From contig CAYRLZ010000010.1 in NCBI GenBank assembly GCA_964425275.1, positions 1-16,086 on the forward strand: a DNA stretch of 16,086 nucleotides. The letters run 5' to 3'. The notes beneath the pieces were generated by a model. That model was not told the origin of the DNA. It worked only from the letters and a program-made list of their open reading frames with translations, and did not search any database. This document shows positions 13,273 through 16,086 of this stretch, one piece after another. This DNA comes from CAYRLZ01 sp964425275. GTDB taxonomy: Bacteria; Hydrothermota; Tepidihabitantia; Tepidihabitantales; JBDRVQ01. Within the stretch, counting starts at the first letter, position 1, and the number at the start of each line of letters is the position of its first letter. The position numbers and the translations under genes are program-made.

Positions 13273-16086
13273 ATGATTAAAAGATTTAAGGTTCTTTTTA
13301 CCACAAGCCTCCTTGTCACATCATTTTGGGCCAGCGGCAAGGAAATGAAGTTAATAATAAAAGACTTTTCTTATTCTTCGTTTACCCTACAAGTTACTCT
13401 TCCTCCTCCGGAAATCCAAACTATTAGCACACCTTATGGCAATTTTTCTGAAATTATGCTTCCGGTATCCGGTCGGAGTACCGAAGAGGGAAGACCACTT
13501 CTGCCCGTAATTCGGGAATTCGTTGAAATTCCAGAAGGTGCTAATGTTGAAGTTATCATTAAAAATTTTAAGAAGGAGGAGATAAAATTACCTTTTCCGG
13601 TCTTTCCACTGCAACCACCCATTCCCAAAACCGGACCACCACCGGCTTGGCAAGAAGATGTCGTTTTCTATTCCCAGGACATTTTCTTCCCAGAAGAATT
13701 GGCCAAGATTCAGGCTCTGGGTTATATCCGTTCGCGTCGGGTTTGTGTCTTGGAAGTCTTTCCGGTAAGATATAATCCAAAGAGAGAAATTCTTGAATAC
13801 TATTCCGATATTGAATTGTTGATAAAAACCCCAGGCGGCGATAGAGAAAAGACCCAAGAGAAATTATACCTTGGCTATTCCTTACCTTTTGAGAAACGAC
13901 TTTCGGATTTGATATTAAATTACCGTTATTATTCTATTGATCCACCGCCCTTACCGATTGGCTATCTCATTATTGTTCCAGATGAATGGTATAGTAATAT
14001 TTTACCCTTAGCCCAGTGGCGATTAAAAAAAGGTTATAAGACCTGGGTGAAGACACTCTCCGAGGTTGGAGGCGGACAGGCAAACACCGTTCGGAATTAT
14101 ATCCTTAATGCCTATAATAATTGGCCGGTAAGGCCAACCTATGTCCTTTTGGTTGGCGATGTTGATAGGATTGGCTACTTTACCGGTCAAGGCACGGGTT
14201 CGCCACCCACCGATTTGAACTTCTCCTTGATGAATCCGGATGACTACTGGCCGGATATTGATGTTTCCCGTCTTTCGGTTGCCAACGCCGCGCAATTGGA
14301 TTCTTTCGTCCAGAAGGTTATAAAATATGAGAGGAACGAATGGATTACAACCCGGGAATGGCTAAAAAAATCTTACTTCATTGCCTCCAATGACAGAAAT
14401 TACCATCAGGTAGCGGAAGCTACCCATAGATATTGTATGCAGGCGCAGAGAAGATACGGAGTAATATGCGATTCCTTATTCTTATATTATAATTCGGGAA
14501 CTCCTGTGCCTGAAGCAATAAATGGCGGCCGGGCCTGGGTGACCTATTCCGGACATGGCAATACAGATAGATGGGCGGACAATAACTTCACTTCGGCTAA
14601 TGTGCGACAACTGACTAACTTAGATAAGGTCCCTCTGGTTGGGACATATGCCTGCCTTTCCGGTGATTACACCTCTTCTTCTACCCCGGAATGTTTCTCA
14701 GAGACCTGGATAAGAGTTGGTTGGCGCGGGGCAATTGGACATTATGCCTCAACGGTCCTCTCTTATTGGACCGAAGACGATACATTTCAGCGGAGGGTCT
14801 TTGATGCAGCGATGGATTCTAACTTCTTCTGGGCAATGGGAATGGTCAATAAGGCTAAACTTACTTATTTCCGGCAGATGGGGAATATCCCTATGACCCG
14901 AAGGTATTTTGAGATGTATAACCTAATGGGTGATGGGGCAATTGATATTTACTGGGATGTGCCGCAGACAATTCAAGTCTCTCATCCCTTAGTAATTCCG
15001 GTTGACTCCTCTCAACTGACAGTTCTCGTTCAGAAACAGGGGCAACCAGTAGTTGGCGCTTTGGTTTGTGCCTTGGCTAAGAATGATACCTCATCCCATC
15101 GCTTTGCTTACACCAATGCCTCCGGTCAGGTGCAATTAAATCTCTCTATCCAACAACCAGACAGTGTCTATATTACAGTAAGCGGACATAATTTAGAAAC
15201 CTATCTCGGTGCTTGTATCGCGGCACCAATGAACCGACCTTATATTACCCATCTGAAACATCTAATTGATGATGCTTCACCCCGGGGCAATGGTGACGGT
15301 ATTCCTAACCCCGGTGAAGAGTTAGAGATTCCGCTCTGGGTGAAAAACTGGGGGAATGTGGCCGCCCAAGGAGTAAGGGGAAAATTCTTTACCCGCGACG
15401 GGCAGGCACATTCTTCTGATACAATAAAGAACTTCGGCACAATACCAGCTTTTGATTCTGCCTTTACCGGTAATGATGGATATAATCTCCGGATTAATCT
15501 TGGGTTGCCGAATGGATATGTTATCCCCTGTAGTTTAATCTGCAAGGACTCCCAGGACTCAACCTGGGTTTCCCCACTCTCATTAACGGTTGGCACACCA
15601 GTCTTTATCTATTGTAGTTTATTAGTGAGTGATTCCCATACCCGGCGACCAAACGGACGAATTGACCCGGGTGAAGAGACCTTCCTCCGGGTAGGAATTA
15701 AAAATACCGGTTTAGGACACGGCTATAATGTGCGAACTATCTTAAGAGCCTACGATACCCTTTTCTTTGTTTGGGACTCGGTGGGTAATTACGGATTTAT
15801 TCCCAAAGATTCAATTGGCATGAATACCCAGGACCGATTTATGATTTATGCCCACCATCGCCTGCGTCCGGAGACAAGAGTTCCCTGCACCCTATTTCTT
15901 GTCGCGGACGGTGGATATAGCCAGAAATTAGGCTTCCAAATTCCCGTTGGTCTATTGACAATCTCTGACCCAATTCCTGATGGCACCCCTATTTTCTATT
16001 GCGCCTATGATGATATTGATACCTTTTATCTTCAGCGACCGGTCTATAACTGGATTGAATTAAGAAATCGTGGCACCCAATTGCCA
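13273..16086 (+). CDS. Secreted gingipain-type (C25) cysteine protease, 3' end outside window
   Basis: An open frame of 938 codons with no stop to the window edge. Signal peptide about 1-22 (MIKRFKVLFTTSLLVTSFWASG); propeptide about 23-225 with GRPLLPVIREFVEIPEGANV; C25 catalytic domain about 228-560, with LLVGDVDRIG (D296), the catalytic histidine in YSGHGN (His428) and cysteine in TYACLSGD (Cys461), and a closing MGDGAIDIYWD. The 33-residue His-Cys distance equals that of gingipain RgpB (His211, Cys244 in the mature enzyme). Then come an Ig-like domain (about 572-645) and tandem beta domains: one with DDASPRGNGDGIPNPGEE (666-683), a second starting at 777 (FIYCS, NGRIDPGEE) and a third from about 907 (IFYCA). 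A type IX sorting domain may lie beyond the window. AGGGAGA precedes the ATG, and it shares an operon with the Clp1-like gene. Confidence 0.9.
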   Translation, partial: MIKRFKVLFTTSLLVTSFWASGKEMKLIIKDFSYSSFTLQVTLPPPEIQTISTPYGNFSEIMLPVSGRSTEEGRPLLPVIREFVEIPEGANVEVIIKNFKKEEIKLPFPVFPLQPPIPKTGPPPAWQEDVVFYSQDIFFPEELAKIQALGYIRSRRVCVLEVFPVRYNPKREILEYYSDIELLIKTPGGDREKTQEKLYLGYSLPFEKRLSDLILNYRYYSIDPPPLPIGYLIIVPDEWYSNILPLAQWRLKKGYKTWVKTLSEVGGGQANTVRNYILNAYNNWPVRPTYVLLVGDVDRIGYFTGQGTGSPPTDLNFSLMNPDDYWPDIDVSRLSVANAAQLDSFVQKVIKYERNEWITTREWLKKSYFIASNDRNYHQVAEATHRYCMQAQRRYGVICDSLFLYYNSGTPVPEAINGGRAWVTYSGHGNTDRWADNNFTSANVRQLTNLDKVPLVGTYACLSGDYTSSSTPECFSETWIRVGWRGAIGHYASTVLSYWTEDDTFQRRVFDAAMDSNFFWAMGMVNKAKLTYFRQMGNIPMTRRYFEMYNLMGDGAIDIYWDVPQTIQVSHPLVIPVDSSQLTVLVQKQGQPVVGALVCALAKNDTSSHRFAYTNASGQVQLNLSIQQPDSVYITVSGHNLETYLGACIAAPMNRPYITHLKHLIDDASPRGNGDGIPNPGEELEIPLWVKNWGNVAAQGVRGKFFTRDGQAHSSDTIKNFGTIPAFDSAFTGNDGYNLRINLGLPNGYVIPCSLICKDSQDSTWVSPLSLTVGTPVFIYCSLLVSDSHTRRPNGRIDPGEETFLRVGIKNTGLGHGYNVRTILRAYDTLFFVWDSVGNYGFIPKDSIGMNTQDRFMIYAHHRLRPETRVPCTLFLVADGGYSQKLGFQIPVGLLTISDPIPDGTPIFYCAYDDIDTFYLQRPVYNWIELRNRGTQLP

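Noticed and set aside
1..16086. CRISPR array, IS element, rRNA or tRNA
   Set aside because: I saw no regularly spaced repeats, transposase, terminal inverted repeats, rRNA sequence or tRNA-like cloverleaf; a tRNA scan was not possible by eye over every base.

Overview
The window looks like the chromosome of an uncultured, probably thermophilic bacterium, and candidate phylum WOR-3 (Stahlbacteria) is my best guess. That rests on the gene mix (GT4/toroid glycosyltransferase with a GH130 partner, TldD/PmbA, a bacterial Clp1-like P-loop protein, a gingipain-type C25 protease with tandem beta domains) and on a lysine/glutamate-rich proteome. It is an inference, since there is no rRNA here. Promoters are easy to read: four of the five called have a 16-base spacer between a TTGAC- box and a TATAAT-like box.

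Region by region: (1) 1-778: one small gene of unknown function (113-484, +) behind a leader RNA with a boxA-like sequence and a two-part hairpin next to the ribosome binding site; the 294 bases after it hold a GC-rich hairpin and otherwise nothing I can name. (2) 779-4031, minus strand: a two-gene operon, GT4 glycosyltransferase fused to an alpha-toroid domain, then a GH130 phosphorylase/glycosidase. (3) 4032-4201: divergent promoters. (4) 4202-6989, plus strand: tldD and pmbA/tldE, the two subunits of the TldD/E metalloprotease. (5) 6990-7309: tandem promoters and a leader in front of rho. (6) 7310-12218: a tightly packed run rho, rpmE, prfB (RF2, with a programmed +1 frameshift that splits its reading frame), an rseC-like membrane redox protein, an unknown exported protein, an ECF sigma factor and a zinc-type anti-sigma factor. 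(7) 12357-16086: a Clp1-family P-loop protein with an apparently leaderless start, then a large secreted C25 protease that runs off the window.

How they work together: rho-rpmE-prfB is a transcription-termination/translation cluster. The four genes behind it look like a regulatory cassette, with a sigma factor, its probable anti-sigma and an RseC-type protein, the class that in Proteobacteria touches SigmaE or SoxR. The most striking signal in the window is here: the ribosome binding site and start codon of the sigma factor gene lie inside one arm of a perfect 14-base inverted repeat (11245-11258 with 11308-11321). In the mRNA this would hide the start site in a mostly A-U helix, like the rpoH thermosensor or a translational-coupling switch. 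The second most interesting signal is the structured leader of the first gene. Both are read directly from the bases; their functions are inference.
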